Positions 1 to 7,913 of a DNA stretch of 11,647 nucleotides are shown here, one piece after another (position 1 is the stretch's first letter; each line of letters starts with the position of its first letter). The notes under the pieces were generated by a model. That model was given only the letters and a program-made list of their open reading frames with translations, had not been told where the DNA came from and did not search any database. The stretch covers positions 1 to 11,647 of the forward strand of contig CALXAS010000037.1 of the NCBI GenBank assembly GCA_944386315.1, read 5' to 3'. The position numbers and the translations under genes were made by a program. The stretch comes from an uncultured Clostridia bacterium (GTDB lineage Bacteria; Bacillota; Clostridia; TANB77; CAG-508).

Positions 1-699
1 ACAGTAGGAATACCAATCGCAATAACAGGAATTCCTAGACTATCCTGCGTAATTTCCTTTCTCTTATTTCCTACCCCTGCACCTGGTACAATTCCTGTAT
101 CAGAAAGTTGAATAGTACTACTAATTCTCTCTATACTCCTAGAAGCTAATGCATCAATCACAATTAATAGTTTTGGTTTTACATTATCTACTACTCCTTT
201 TATAATTTCTACTGTTTCTATTCCTGTAGTTCCTAATACTCCTGGTGCTATAGCACTTACTGGTCTTGCATTTTCGTCTATATACTGTGGCAGATATTGT
301 ATAATATGCCTTGTTACTTCTATGTTTTTTACTACATTTGGTCCTAAAGCATCTGGCGTTACTTCTTCATTTCCTAATCCCACAATTAAAATATCCTCTT
401 TTGACTGTATTTTATTTTCTACCAATTGCTTAATTTCCTTTGCTAAACTTTGTGCAATATTTTCCATTTCCTCTTCTGTTAGAATATTCATTTTTTGAAT
501 GTCTAAAGTAATATAATTTCCTCGTTTCTTACCGAATGGCTTCTTCTCCTTTTTCATTTGTAATTTTTACTCTTGTTACTTTTAGCTTATCTCCCATTTG
601 CTCCTGGGTTGTCTCTATTCCGTCTATCTGTTCTAATTGATTGGCTTTCCTATACAAATCACTTCTCTCATCTGCTAAGTCCGTTCTAAAATTATACAT
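1..699 (-). pseudogene. gpr: GPR germination (spore) protease, frameshifted and cut by the left edge
   Basis: GPR is the spore endopeptidase that degrades small acid-soluble DNA-binding proteins at germination. The product starts MYNFRTDLADERSDL, with the TDLADE motif typical of the GPR N-terminus, and its ATG has a near-ideal AAAGGAGG site 7 nt upstream. That is why I start at 699, not at the upstream in-frame Met (825), which would run through the holA terminator. The first frame ends at TAA 529-531 after GEEAIR. Dropping one base (about 534) restores GKKRGNYITLDI, then IVGLGNEEVTPDALGPN, VIDALASRSIER and DTGIVPGAGVGNKRKEI, all GPR-like, open to base 1. About 230 residues are visible; from memory the family has roughly 320-370, so the C-terminus lies outside. 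The family call is firm. Whether the frameshift is a real inactivation or a sequencing error cannot be decided here. Confidence 0.87.
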
Positions 700-750
700 T
701 TTGTTTCCTCCTTTCTGCTTAGTCTTTCCCTTTTTATGTTCATTTATACG

Positions 751-788
751 AAAAAAACTCCCCATTTTTCTATAAGCTAAGGGGAATT
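751..788 (-). terminator. Rho-independent terminator after holA
   Basis: On the minus strand, AATTCCCC pairs with GGGGAGTT (8 bp, one G-T wobble) around a 17-nt loop and is followed by a run of seven T. It lies just past the holA stop codon and ends the murB-to-holA run, so gpr probably has its own promoter between here and its ribosome binding site. I could not pick out a convincing sporulation-sigma promoter there. Confidence 0.8.
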
Positions 789-814
789 TCTTTATTTTTA
801 TTACTCCTAACATT

Positions 815-1834
815 TCACGCTGCACAATAACGACAAAGTACCGCTTCTACTCCAATTTCTAAATCTATCTTTCCTAATTTGGCATCACTATCTAGACAAA
901 TTAAGGCTTCTAGCAAATTTCTTAATTCCTTTTCTTTAAAGTAACTCGCCTGTGTTTTATACTTTCCCATTAAAAAAGATTGATTTGGTTTTAAATTCAG
1001 TACCTCTGCAGCATTCTTGTTTTCTCTTTCTGCAATTTTCATAAAATATAATTTTTTGAAATGATTATATAGCATAATTAAAATTTTTTGCATAGGTTCT
1101 TTTTGGTATAACAAACTTTGTAAAACTTCTAAAGCTTTTTGCATATTTTTCTTACCCAAATTATCTGTCAAATCAAAGATAACACTATCCATTTGAGGTA
1201 TGCAAAGAAGGTCTATCGCCTTTTTTTCAATTGTGCCACCTTTTCCGGTATATTCAATCAACTTTCTAAGCTCATTCATAGCATCTTGCATATTGCAACC
1301 TACTGTTTCTATTAAATACATAGCTACAGCCTCTGGCAAATTTACTTCATATGCTTTTGCTATTGCTTTTAATCTGGCTACCATTTGAGCAGGTTTTAAA
1401 TAAGAAAATTCTACAGTTATTCCTTGTTTTTCTATCCATTTGTATAGTGCATTTTTATTTACAGTTTCCTCTATAAAAATAAGAACCACCGCTTTTTTCC
1501 ACACATTTTCGTTTTCTTCTAAATACGTAAGAAGCTTTTGCACCATTGGATTTTCTGTTTTCTTTTTTCCTTCAGTTTGAAACAAACCTGTATTTCTTGC
1601 AATAATTAATTTCTTTTCATATCCAAAAGCTGGCGTTTCTATATCACTAATCAAATGAGAAACACTGGTATCATCCATTCGAATTTCATTAATGCCTACT
1701 TGTGTTTGCCCAAAAATTTTCTTCATTCTTTTTAAACAAGATTCTAGCAAATAAATTTCTTCTCCATAAAGAAGATAAAGTGGCTCTAATGTTCCCTGTT
1801 TTAATTCTTTTTCTAATTGCTCTACTGTTACCAA
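815..1834 (-). CDS. holA: DNA polymerase III subunit delta (clamp-loader subunit)
   Basis: HolA is the delta subunit of the DNA polymerase III clamp loader. It binds and opens the beta sliding clamp so that it can be loaded on primed DNA. The protein (339 aa from this start) has the family's N-terminal pattern EPLYLLYGEEIYLLE, the DTSVSHLISDIETPAFGYEKKLI segment (clamp-contact region), and a C-terminal helical region with LLYNHFKKLYFMKIAE; family length is about 330-345 aa. The frame extends to a GTG at 1843. I prefer the TTG at 1832-1834, because GGTGAG then sits 4 nt upstream, almost the same arrangement as at murB, while the GTG has AAAAGG directly against it. The gene lies 23-32 nt after ruvC and ends in a clear terminator. 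In many Clostridia rpsT sits between holA and gpr; here it does not. Confidence 0.92.
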   Translation of the reverse strand: MVTVEQLEKELKQGTLEPLYLLYGEEIYLLESCLKRMKKIFGQTQVGINEIRMDDTSVSHLISDIETPAFGYEKKLIIARNTGLFQTEGKKKTENPMVQKLLTYLEENENVWKKAVVLIFIEETVNKNALYKWIEKQGITVEFSYLKPAQMVARLKAIAKAYEVNLPEAVAMYLIETVGCNMQDAMNELRKLIEYTGKGGTIEKKAIDLLCIPQMDSVIFDLTDNLGKKNMQKALEVLQSLLYQKEPMQKILIMLYNHFKKLYFMKIAERENKNAAEVLNLKPNQSFLMGKYKTQASYFKEKELRNLLEALICLDSDAKLGKIDLEIGVEAVLCRYCAA

Positions 1835-1866
1835 ATTTCTCACCCTTTTCTTTTTGTATTTCTTCT

Positions 1867-2352
1867 TTATAATTTTTGTGCGAATTTTGCACTATGTGCA
1901 TGGCAGATTGCCGCTGCCATGCTATCGGTTGTATCATCTAATTTTGGTAAGCTATCTACTTTTAATATGGTTTTCACCATTTTTTGTACTTGTATTTTAT
2001 CTGCTCGTCCATATCCTACTACCGATTGTTTTATTTGCAAAGGGGTGTATTCGTAAGTTGGCACATTTTTTCTACATCCTACTACTAAGATAACTCCTCT
2101 GGCTTGTGCTACATTAATGGCTGTTTTTGCATTATTATTGAAAAATAATTCTTCTACAGAAATAGCATCTGGATGATAGGTATCTATAATAGTCTCTAAA
2201 TCATTATTTATTTTTAGCAAACGAAGAGGAAAAGATTCCCCTGCTTTTGTTAAAATGGCTCCTGATGTAATTAGTTTAAAGTGATTTCCTATATAATCGA
2301 TAATGCTATATCCAGTAATTGCAAATCCTGGGTCTATTCCTAATATTCTCAT
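1867..2352 (-). CDS. ruvC: Crossover junction endodeoxyribonuclease RuvC
   Basis: RuvC is the Holliday junction resolvase: as a dimer it makes symmetrical cuts in four-way junctions during recombinational repair, normally with the RuvAB branch-migration motor. The 161-aa product has normal family length and all four acidic active-site residues: Asp7 in GIDPGFAITGYSI, Glu67 in SVEELFF, and Asp140 and Asp143 in LDDTTDSMAAAICHAH, matching E. coli D7, E66, D138 and D141. An AUG start with GAGG 12 nt upstream is plausible but weakly spaced. ruvA and ruvB do not follow as they often do. Instead it sits 74 nt after the glycogen debranching gene and just before holA, so it probably rides on the murB operon transcript or on an unrecognised promoter in the 74-nt gap. 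Confidence 0.97.
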   Translation of the reverse strand: MRILGIDPGFAITGYSIIDYIGNHFKLITSGAILTKAGESFPLRLLKINNDLETIIDTYHPDAISVEELFFNNNAKTAINVAQARGVILVVGCRKNVPTYEYTPLQIKQSVVGYGRADKIQVQKMVKTILKVDSLPKLDDTTDSMAAAICHAHSAKFAQKL

Positions 2353-2426
2353 TTTTTCTTTTGCCTCATTTCTTTGTTTTTCTTCACTGTTTTGTATGAG
2401 TTATCATTATCTATTCTATTCGCAGA

Positions 2427-4466
2427 TTATCCCTCTTTTGGGGTATTTTCTAATATAATACGAAATACTTCTGCAATGCTCCACGCTTGTTGGAATGCTC
2501 CTTTTGCCTCATAAGGTCTGCAAGAGTCGTAAATTTCGTGAATTCCTCCTACTGTTTTTCCTTCATAAAATTCTTTAATAAAGGTTTTCTTTACATCTTC
2601 CACAAATGCTTTATATTGCTCTTCGTATTTCTTTTTTTCTTCTTTATTTTTTTGCGCTTCTTTTACTTTTTTAAGCGCATCATAATAAATCCCTAATAAC
2701 CATGGCCATGTAATTCCTTGATGATAACTCATATCTCTTCTGAATGGGTCTCCTTCATATACTTCTATGTAATTTTCTTCTCCTTTTGCTAGTGTTTTTA
2801 GTCCATGGCTATTTAATAATTTCTTGGTTACTGTCTCCAACATTTCTTTTGCTATATCTGAATTTGGATCTAAAACTGGATAGGTAAGTGACAAACTAAA
2901 TAATTGATTTGGTCTTATTTTAGAATCTCCTAGTACATCGTACAAGCATTTTCTTTTTTTGTTATAGAACTTTTCTACAAAAACATTTTGACATTTTGTC
3001 GCCATTTTTCCATATTTGGTTGCCATCGCTTTTTTGCCCCATGTACTTTCTAATTCTTGCATAATTTTTAAAGCATTGTACCACATACTATTGATTTCTA
3101 CCACTTTTCCATTTCGTGGTGTAACAGCATATTCTCCTATTTTTACATCCATCCATGTATTTTGTGTGGTTGGAGTTCCTGAAACAATTAGCCCATCTTC
3201 ATCTAAATAAATATTGTTATTATCTACATCAATTCCTGCTGCATAAGAAGCTATAATTTTCTCTAAAACAGGATACATTTCTTCTTTTACAAATGTCTCA
3301 TCATTCGTATAACGAAGATATTTTTTTGCCTGCTCAAACAATAAAAGAGAAGCATCCACACTATTATAGAGTGGTCTATTGTCATAACCAGAATACCCAT
3401 TTGGCACAAGTCCAAATTTTACATCTTTCATACAGGTTTGCAAGATTTCTTTTGCTATCTTATATTGCTTTGTTTTTAGCAAAAGCCCTTCAAAAGCAAT
3501 AAGCGTATCTCTTCCCCAGTCTAAAAACCATGGATATCCTGCAATTACTGTATGTAATCCAAAAGAAGGTCTATATACAATAAAGTTATCTACAGCAATC
3601 ATATAATTTTTCATTAAATCTTTATAATCTTTATCTTCTATTTCTTTTCTTCCCACTCTTGTTAACTCTGAGTCGTATAATAATTCTGATATTCTAGCAA
3701 TTTCATTACTAATTAATATTTTCGCATTGATTTCTTCGATATTTTCCTCTAAAGATGCTACAAAAGTAATTTCTTTTTGTTCATTTGGACCAATTTCTAT
3801 TTCATAAGAACCTGGAATAGCATGATTTTCTTCTGGATTGAAACCTCTTTTTTCTTCTTGCAAATAGAACATATTTTGAAAGCTATTATTTTCATAAGAA
3901 ATATAATTTCCTTCTGAACAATATAGATAAATTGGAAATTGTGCGTTGTCATCTACAATTACTTTTGCCTTTGTTTTGCTTACCTTTTGCTCTATGTGGA
4001 AAGTGTGCCTAAATGTATCTCCATGAAAATCTCTAAAATTTAAGATAGGAGTTAGCGTAAGTTTCGTTTCATGATTTGGATTATCTATTTGATAATACAC
4101 ACATACTGTATTTTTTCCATATTCCATACAAATATATTTTTTTATCATGACATCTTGCACTTGATAAGTAAAAATAGGGATATATTCTTTTTCAAAGCTT
4201 TTTAAATGGGTATATCCTCGTGAAATATAATTACGACAAACATTCGTATATAAGTCGTACTGATTTCCATCGATTGTAATACTCTCATCCAATTTGGACA
4301 ATAATAAATATCTTCTGGCAGGTGGAGTAAGTGGAGCCACAAGTAATCCATGATACCTTCTCGTATTAGCTCCTAATATGCTAGAACTTGCAAATCCCCC
4401 TATTCCATTTGTGATAATCCACTCTTTGGCTAAACCATCTTTTAATTCTATCTTTTCATATTTCAT
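2427..4466 (-). CDS. Glycogen debranching enzyme (amylo-alpha-1,6-glucosidase, GH133-like)
   Basis: This enzyme hydrolyses alpha-1,6 branch points of glycogen or limit dextrins in the cytoplasm, working with glycogen phosphorylase. The 679-aa protein has two parts. The N-terminal beta-rich domain (about 1-240) opens with EWIITNGIGGFASSSILGAN and RRYHGLLVAP, a signature of the bacterial/archaeal debranching family. The C-terminal (alpha/alpha)6-barrel (about 275-675) carries YPWFLDWGRDTLIAFEG (311-327), NSVDASLLLFEQ (369-380), QNTWMDVK (435-442), RPNQLFSLSLTYP (518-530) and FRRDMSYHQGITWPWLLG (575-592), where the acidic catalytic residues of the family lie. No signal peptide is seen. An AGGAG site lies about 10 nt before ATG. 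It follows yvcK by 32 nt, probably in the same operon. No other glycogen genes are in view. Family assignment is strong; exact substrate preference is inference. Confidence 0.95.
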   Translation of the reverse strand: MKYEKIELKDGLAKEWIITNGIGGFASSSILGANTRRYHGLLVAPLTPPARRYLLLSKLDESITIDGNQYDLYTNVCRNYISRGYTHLKSFEKEYIPIFTYQVQDVMIKKYICMEYGKNTVCVYYQIDNPNHETKLTLTPILNFRDFHGDTFRHTFHIEQKVSKTKAKVIVDDNAQFPIYLYCSEGNYISYENNSFQNMFYLQEEKRGFNPEENHAIPGSYEIEIGPNEQKEITFVASLEENIEEINAKILISNEIARISELLYDSELTRVGRKEIEDKDYKDLMKNYMIAVDNFIVYRPSFGLHTVIAGYPWFLDWGRDTLIAFEGLLLKTKQYKIAKEILQTCMKDVKFGLVPNGYSGYDNRPLYNSVDASLLLFEQAKKYLRYTNDETFVKEEMYPVLEKIIASYAAGIDVDNNNIYLDEDGLIVSGTPTTQNTWMDVKIGEYAVTPRNGKVVEINSMWYNALKIMQELESTWGKKAMATKYGKMATKCQNVFVEKFYNKKRKCLYDVLGDSKIRPNQLFSLSLTYPVLDPNSDIAKEMLETVTKKLLNSHGLKTLAKGEENYIEVYEGDPFRRDMSYHQGITWPWLLGIYYDALKKVKEAQKNKEEKKKYEEQYKAFVEDVKKTFIKEFYEGKTVGGIHEIYDSCRPYEAKGAFQQAWSIAEVFRIILENTPKEG

Positions 4467-4498
4467 TTGTTTTTCTCTCCTTTTCTTTTGCTTTTTCC

Positions 4499-6028
4499 CT
4501 ATTTCTTCTTACTCGCTGCTTGTTTTGCTTTTTTTCTTTTTATTGCTTTTTCGTCACTTTCTTTGATAGAAAGAATTCTATCTTGATATTTTTCTGCAAA
4601 TTTACTAGTTCTTCTATTTTCCTTACTTTTGCTTACTTTTTTCTTTTCATTCTTTGCTTTCTTTCCGGTTTCTTCTTTTAATTTTTTCTTTGTATCTTTT
4701 AATCTAGAATTTAACATGAGATATTGTGCATCATTTTGCATATCTCTAAATTTCATATCTTCACAAACTAATTCAATAATAGCAGAAGCAATAGCATCTG
4801 GATTATGACGAATATATTCTCCATCTATGTAAGATAAATTTCTTTGTATTAATTTTACTCCTTCTTCTTTTGCTTTGGTAGCATCTTGTTCCACTAAATC
4901 TTTGCCTTCTTTGTTATATCTTCTCACAAATTCTGGTACAATTTCTCCAGTATCGTAAATACAATAGTCGAAAATATCTTTTCCAGCATGCTCTTGAATC
5001 GCCTTTATGTGGTCTGATAAGGTATAGTTATCTGTTTGTCCTGGCTCTGTCATAATATTGCTAATATAAATTTTGAAGCCCTTATTTTCTTTAATGGCTT
5101 TTGCTACTCCTTTTACTAAAAGGTTAGGAATTACATTGGTATATAAACTTCCTGGTCCTATAATAATAGCATCTGCATTTTGGATTGCCTCTATTACTCC
5201 TGGTGCCGGTGTACAATTGGATGGATTAATAAAAATACGGTTAATTTTACTAATTTTATCGCTCACTACTTCTGGAATTTCTCTCTTGCTTTTTATTACG
5301 GTTCCATCCTCTAACTCTGCACAAATATCAATTGCCTCTAGGGTAACAGGAAGTACTTTTCCTGTAATATTTAGTACATTTTTAGAGGCCTCTATGGAAG
5401 AAGAAAAGTTGCCGTAGATTTCACGCATTGCTAATAAATAAATATCTCCAAAGCATAGATTTTTTAGTCTTCCTTCTGTAAACTCATAATTTAGAATACT
5501 TTTCATTGCCGCTTCTTCTGAAGATAAAGCCACCAAACTATTTTTTATATCGTCTAAAGGCAATAGTTCTAATAGCTTTCTAGAATCTGTTGCTTGTTCT
5601 CCATAATCCGATACGGTTACAATGGCTGTTAAATTACTTGTATAATTTTTTAGCCCTTTTAATACAGAATCTAATCCAGAACCTCCACCTATTACCACAA
5701 TATTTGGTCCTTCATCATACACCTTTTTATTAAAGATTAAAGATTTTACTTTGCCTGTTTTTGCCTCATTTCTTGTATCGGTCTCTTGTACTAACATTTC
5801 TAATGTTCTTTTTTGAATAAAAACAATACTAACAATTACTAAAGTAAATCCGATCACAAAAGTAGCAATAATATACGCTAAATCTAAGAACTCTAGCTTA
5901 TCTCCCACTAACAATTTTGTCATGCCATAGCAAGCTAGAAAAATTCCTAGTAAGATGACAATAAACCATCTTTTCATTTTTGCTTCCCCTTTAAACCATT
6001 TTAAAAAGCCTTTCATATTTTCATTCAA
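4499..6028 (-). CDS. yvcK: YvcK/CofD-like gluconeogenesis factor with N-terminal membrane anchor
   Basis: YvcK proteins are CofD-related Rossmann proteins that bind UDP-sugars and, in Bacillus, help balance carbon flow into cell-wall synthesis during gluconeogenic growth. This 509-aa form has two predicted membrane helices (about 19-39 and 48-71), then the core: NIVVIGGGSGLDSVLKGLK (109-127), LPLDDIKNSLVALS, FGDIYLLAM, NPSNCTPAPGVIEAI and DAIIIGPGSLYTNVIPNLL. The usual DDGGSSG-type loop after ITAIVTV reads SDYGEQATDSR here. A Lys-rich, disordered-looking tail fills roughly the last 80 residues. The first ATG has AAGGA 4 nt upstream. An internal ATG at 5977 has a better-placed AGGGG, but clostridial forms as I recall them keep the residues before it, so I favour the long start. 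It lies 9 nt after murB, which fits a shared envelope role. rapZ and whiA, often neighbours, are absent. Confidence 0.93.
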   Translation of the reverse strand: MNENMKGFLKWFKGEAKMKRWFIVILLGIFLACYGMTKLLVGDKLEFLDLAYIIATFVIGFTLVIVSIVFIQKRTLEMLVQETDTRNEAKTGKVKSLIFNKKVYDEGPNIVVIGGGSGLDSVLKGLKNYTSNLTAIVTVSDYGEQATDSRKLLELLPLDDIKNSLVALSSEEAAMKSILNYEFTEGRLKNLCFGDIYLLAMREIYGNFSSSIEASKNVLNITGKVLPVTLEAIDICAELEDGTVIKSKREIPEVVSDKISKINRIFINPSNCTPAPGVIEAIQNADAIIIGPGSLYTNVIPNLLVKGVAKAIKENKGFKIYISNIMTEPGQTDNYTLSDHIKAIQEHAGKDIFDYCIYDTGEIVPEFVRRYNKEGKDLVEQDATKAKEEGVKLIQRNLSYIDGEYIRHNPDAIASAIIELVCEDMKFRDMQNDAQYLMLNSRLKDTKKKLKEETGKKAKNEKKKVSKSKENRRTSKFAEKYQDRILSIKESDEKAIKRKKAKQAASKKK

Positions 6029-6037
6029 TCCTTTCTC

Positions 6038-6961
6038 TTATTCCTCTCCTACTACTTCTACTTCTAATTCCACTATTTTACCAAACTTTTCAAATATCAC
6101 TTTGATAATATAATCTACTAAATCTAATACATCTTTTGCTGTTGCATTTCCTGTATTCACAATGAACCCTGCATGCTTTGTAGAAACCTGTGCTCCCCCT
6201 ATTTGATATCCTTTTAATCCTGCCTCATCAATCAACTGTGCTGTTACAAAATTCCTTCCTCTTTTAAAAGTACTTCCTGCACTTGGCATTTCTATGGGTT
6301 GCTTTTCTTTTCTACTAGCATTTAATTCTTCCATCTTTCTTTTAATTTCTTCTGCATTTCCTTTTTCTAGAGATAATTTCGCTGATAAAATAATTTCCTT
6401 TTCTTCCATAAATCTACTATGTCTATAAGAAAATTGTAAATCTTCTCCCTTTTTCGTTTGTATTTCTCCATTTTCTTTGAGTGATGTTACTTCTGTTACA
6501 ATATCTTTCATTTCTTTCCCGTAAGCTCCCGCGTTCATTCGGATAGCTCCTCCTATTGTACCAGGAATTCCTGCTGCAAAGCTAAAACCTTCTATTCCTT
6601 CCTTTTGTAATTTGCTAGCAAGCATGCCCAATTTCACACCACTATCCACTTGTATTTCTACCCTTCCATCTTCCGTCTCTTGCATATTTATATGGTCCAT
6701 GCCTATTTGTATGGTAATTCCTCTTATTCCTTTATCTCTTACTAAAAGGTTGCTCCCATTTCCTATGATAGTAATCGGAATTTCTTTTTCCTTTGCATAT
6801 TCTATAACACCTTTTAGTTCCTGCTGTGTTTTTACTTTTACAAAAATATCTGCCACTCCTCCTATTTTAAAAGAAGTATGCTTTTTCATGTCTTCGTTTT
6901 CTTTTATCATTAGCTCTGGTAATTTTTTACGTAAGTCCTTTGCTATTTCTTGCTTTTCCAT
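6038..6961 (-). CDS. murB: UDP-N-acetylenolpyruvoylglucosamine reductase MurB
   Basis: MurB is the FAD flavoprotein that reduces UDP-GlcNAc-enolpyruvate with NADPH to UDP-MurNAc, the second committed step of peptidoglycan precursor synthesis, in the cytosol. The 307-aa product matches type II MurB proteins: HTSFKIGG (28-35), ITIIGNGSNLLVRD (63-76, FAD binding), AAGIPGTIGGAIRMNAGAYG (129-148), YRHSRF with catalytic-type Arg180, PSAGSTFKR with the proton-donor Ser230, and the C-terminal Glu300 in VELEVEVVG. An AGAGGTG site lies 4-5 nt before ATG. It is the first gene of a likely five-gene operon (murB-yvcK-debranching enzyme-ruvC-holA), driven by the promoter at 7015-7043. Nothing looks broken. 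Confidence 0.97.
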   Translation of the reverse strand: MEKQEIAKDLRKKLPELMIKENEDMKKHTSFKIGGVADIFVKVKTQQELKGVIEYAKEKEIPITIIGNGSNLLVRDKGIRGITIQIGMDHINMQETEDGRVEIQVDSGVKLGMLASKLQKEGIEGFSFAAGIPGTIGGAIRMNAGAYGKEMKDIVTEVTSLKENGEIQTKKGEDLQFSYRHSRFMEEKEIILSAKLSLEKGNAEEIKRKMEELNASRKEKQPIEMPSAGSTFKRGRNFVTAQLIDEAGLKGYQIGGAQVSTKHAGFIVNTGNATAKDVLDLVDYIIKVIFEKFGKIVELEVEVVGEE

Positions 6962-7014
6962 TTTCTCACCTCTTATTGCTAATATATGGTCTGTCTATCT
7001 TTTTCATGTGTTTT

Positions 7015-7043
7015 ATTGTATCATTTTTCCTTCTATTTTACAA
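7015..7043 (-). promoter_or_regulatory. Sigma-A-type promoter of murB
   Basis: On the minus strand, TTGTAA, a 17-nt spacer and TACAAT give a good housekeeping promoter. The start would be near 7008, giving an untranslated leader of about 47 nt before the murB ATG. The initially transcribed region contains GAAAAAGATAG (7005-6995), which is also present just after the divergent promoter at 7076-7103. Confidence 0.75.
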
Positions 7044-7050
7044 CCCTGAT

Positions 7051-7072
7051 TTTTTGTAAAATTTTGCAAAAA
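7051..7072. promoter_or_regulatory. 22-bp near-perfect palindrome, candidate operator
   Basis: TTTTTGTAAAA facing TTTTGCAAAAA forms a dyad with 10 of 11 matching pairs. It lies upstream of the murB -35 box (7 nt away) and 3 nt before the -35 of the divergent plus-strand promoter. Position and symmetry suit a regulator binding site, but AT-rich palindromes arise easily and no known operator consensus is recognised. Confidence 0.35.
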
Positions 7073-7075
7073 TCC

Positions 7076-7103
7076 TTGCATTTTTTGTAGAATTTTGTAT
7101 AAT
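7076..7103 (+). promoter_or_regulatory. Candidate divergent plus-strand promoter
   Basis: TTGCAT, a 16-nt spacer and a perfect TATAAT read on the plus strand, divergent from the murB promoter. No protein gene lies downstream. The predicted start (about 7110) is followed by the inverted pair GATAG-GT-CTATC (7117-7128), and the hairpin terminator at 7162-7190 comes about 80 nt on. This could make a short RNA. The promoter is inferred from sequence only. Confidence 0.4.
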
Positions 7104-7109
7104 AACTGT

Positions 7110-7193
7110 AGAAAAAGATAGGTCTATCCTATTATTTTATTTTTATTTGATTTACGAAAAGAAAAAACTTGCATTTTCGCAAGCTTTTTTCTT
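7110..7193 (+). ncRNA. Candidate small RNA upstream of murB
   Basis: This is the interval between the plus-strand TATAAT promoter (7076-7103) and the hairpin with downstream T-run at 7162-7190. It has no open frame of note. It contains a small dyad (GATAG-GT-CTATC) near its 5' end and an AT-rich middle, and ends in an intrinsic terminator structure (CTTGC-ATTTTC-GCAAG followed by six T). The evidence is only promoter plus terminator; I recognise no RNA family. The hairpin may serve only tcdA on the other strand. Confidence 0.25.
7162..7190 (-). terminator. Rho-independent terminator after tcdA (potentially bidirectional)
   Basis: CTTGC pairs with GCAAG around a 6-nt loop, extended by flanking A and T runs: AAAAAAGCTTGC on one arm and GCAAGTTTTTT on the other. 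It lies 10 nt past the tcdA stop codon and ends the mutY-tcdA transcript. Because A-runs and T-runs flank both sides, it would also stop plus-strand transcripts coming from 7076-7103. Confidence 0.85.
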
Positions 7194-7200
7194 TTGTTTG

Positions 7201-7899
7201 TTAATTTATTTCGCACAAATCTTTTACTACCTCTCCTGCTATTATTAGCCCTGCTACAGATGGCACAAAAGAAATACTTCCCGGTACTTGTTCCTTTCCG
7301 CTACTTACAACTTGTATAGGTTCTTCTTTTGAAAAAACTACCTTTACCTTTTCTATATTTCTCTTTTTTAATTCTTTTCTCATTACCTTTGCCAGAGGGC
7401 ACACCGATGTTTTGCTAATATCTGCTACTTCAAATTTAGTAGCATCTAATTTATTTCCCGTTCCCATACTAGAAATAACAGGTATTTCTAGTTGTTTTGC
7501 TTCTTGTATAATTAAAATTTTAGCAGTTACCGTATCTACTGCATCTACCACATAGTCCACGTTTTTTTCTAAAATATTTTCTGGATGTCCTGGTAAATAA
7601 AAGGTATCGTAAATTTCTACTTTCGCTTCTGGGTAAATTTCTTCTACTCTTTCTTTTGCCGCTTCTACTTTTTTTCTGCCTATGGTTTTTGTGGTTGCTA
7701 ACAACTGTCTATTTAGGTTGGATAAGTTAATAGTATCATTATCTATCAATATAAATTTTCCTATTCCTGCTCTTACTAGGCCTTCCAATACGTAAGAGCC
7801 AACTCCTCCTAAACCAAAAATGAATACCTTTTTCTCTTTTAACAATTCTTGTTTTTCTTTTCTTATTAATAATTCGTTTCTTGCAAATTGTGACTCCAT
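7201..7899 (-). CDS. tcdA: tRNA threonylcarbamoyladenosine dehydratase (TcdA/CsdL, ThiF-E1 family)
   Basis: TcdA is an ATP-dependent E1-like enzyme that cyclises t6A at tRNA position 37 to ct6A, improving decoding of ANN codons. The 232-aa product has QFARNELLIRKE at the N-terminus, the nucleotide loop FGLGGVGSYVLEGL (28-41), the ATP/Mg segment LIDNDTINLSNLNRQL (51-66), the DAVD motif (119-122), SSMGTGNKLDATKF (143-156) and a C-terminal PGSISFVPSVAGLIIAGEVV, all typical of TcdA rather than ThiF or MoeB. Only one clear cysteine (C167, CPLAK) lies in the catalytic stretch. I start at 7899 because GAGGAG sits about 8 nt upstream. The frame reaches an ATG at 7917 that overlaps the mutY stop codon (ATGA) but adds only MKRRRK. 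It is translationally close to mutY and shares its transcript. Confidence 0.93.
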   Translation of the reverse strand: MESQFARNELLIRKEKQELLKEKKVFIFGLGGVGSYVLEGLVRAGIGKFILIDNDTINLSNLNRQLLATTKTIGRKKVEAAKERVEEIYPEAKVEIYDTFYLPGHPENILEKNVDYVVDAVDTVTAKILIIQEAKQLEIPVISSMGTGNKLDATKFEVADISKTSVCPLAKVMRKELKKRNIEKVKVVFSKEEPIQVVSSGKEQVPGSISFVPSVAGLIIAGEVVKDLCEIN

Positions 7900-7913
7900 T
7901 TTTCTTCTCCTCT

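Noticed and set aside
529..825. Longer start of the gpr frame (MQREMLGVIKIKK...)
   Set aside because: The extension runs back through the holA stop codon and the terminator. The ATG at 699 has an AAAGGAGG site and begins the known GPR N-terminus.
5073..5417. 114-aa plus-strand frame
   Set aside because: It lies antisense within the conserved core of yvcK, with no ribosome binding site or recognisable domain.
6612..7049. 145-aa plus-strand frame
   Set aside because: Antisense to murB and running over its promoter; hydrophobic Ser/Phe-rich composition as expected from the complement of AT-rich coding sequence.
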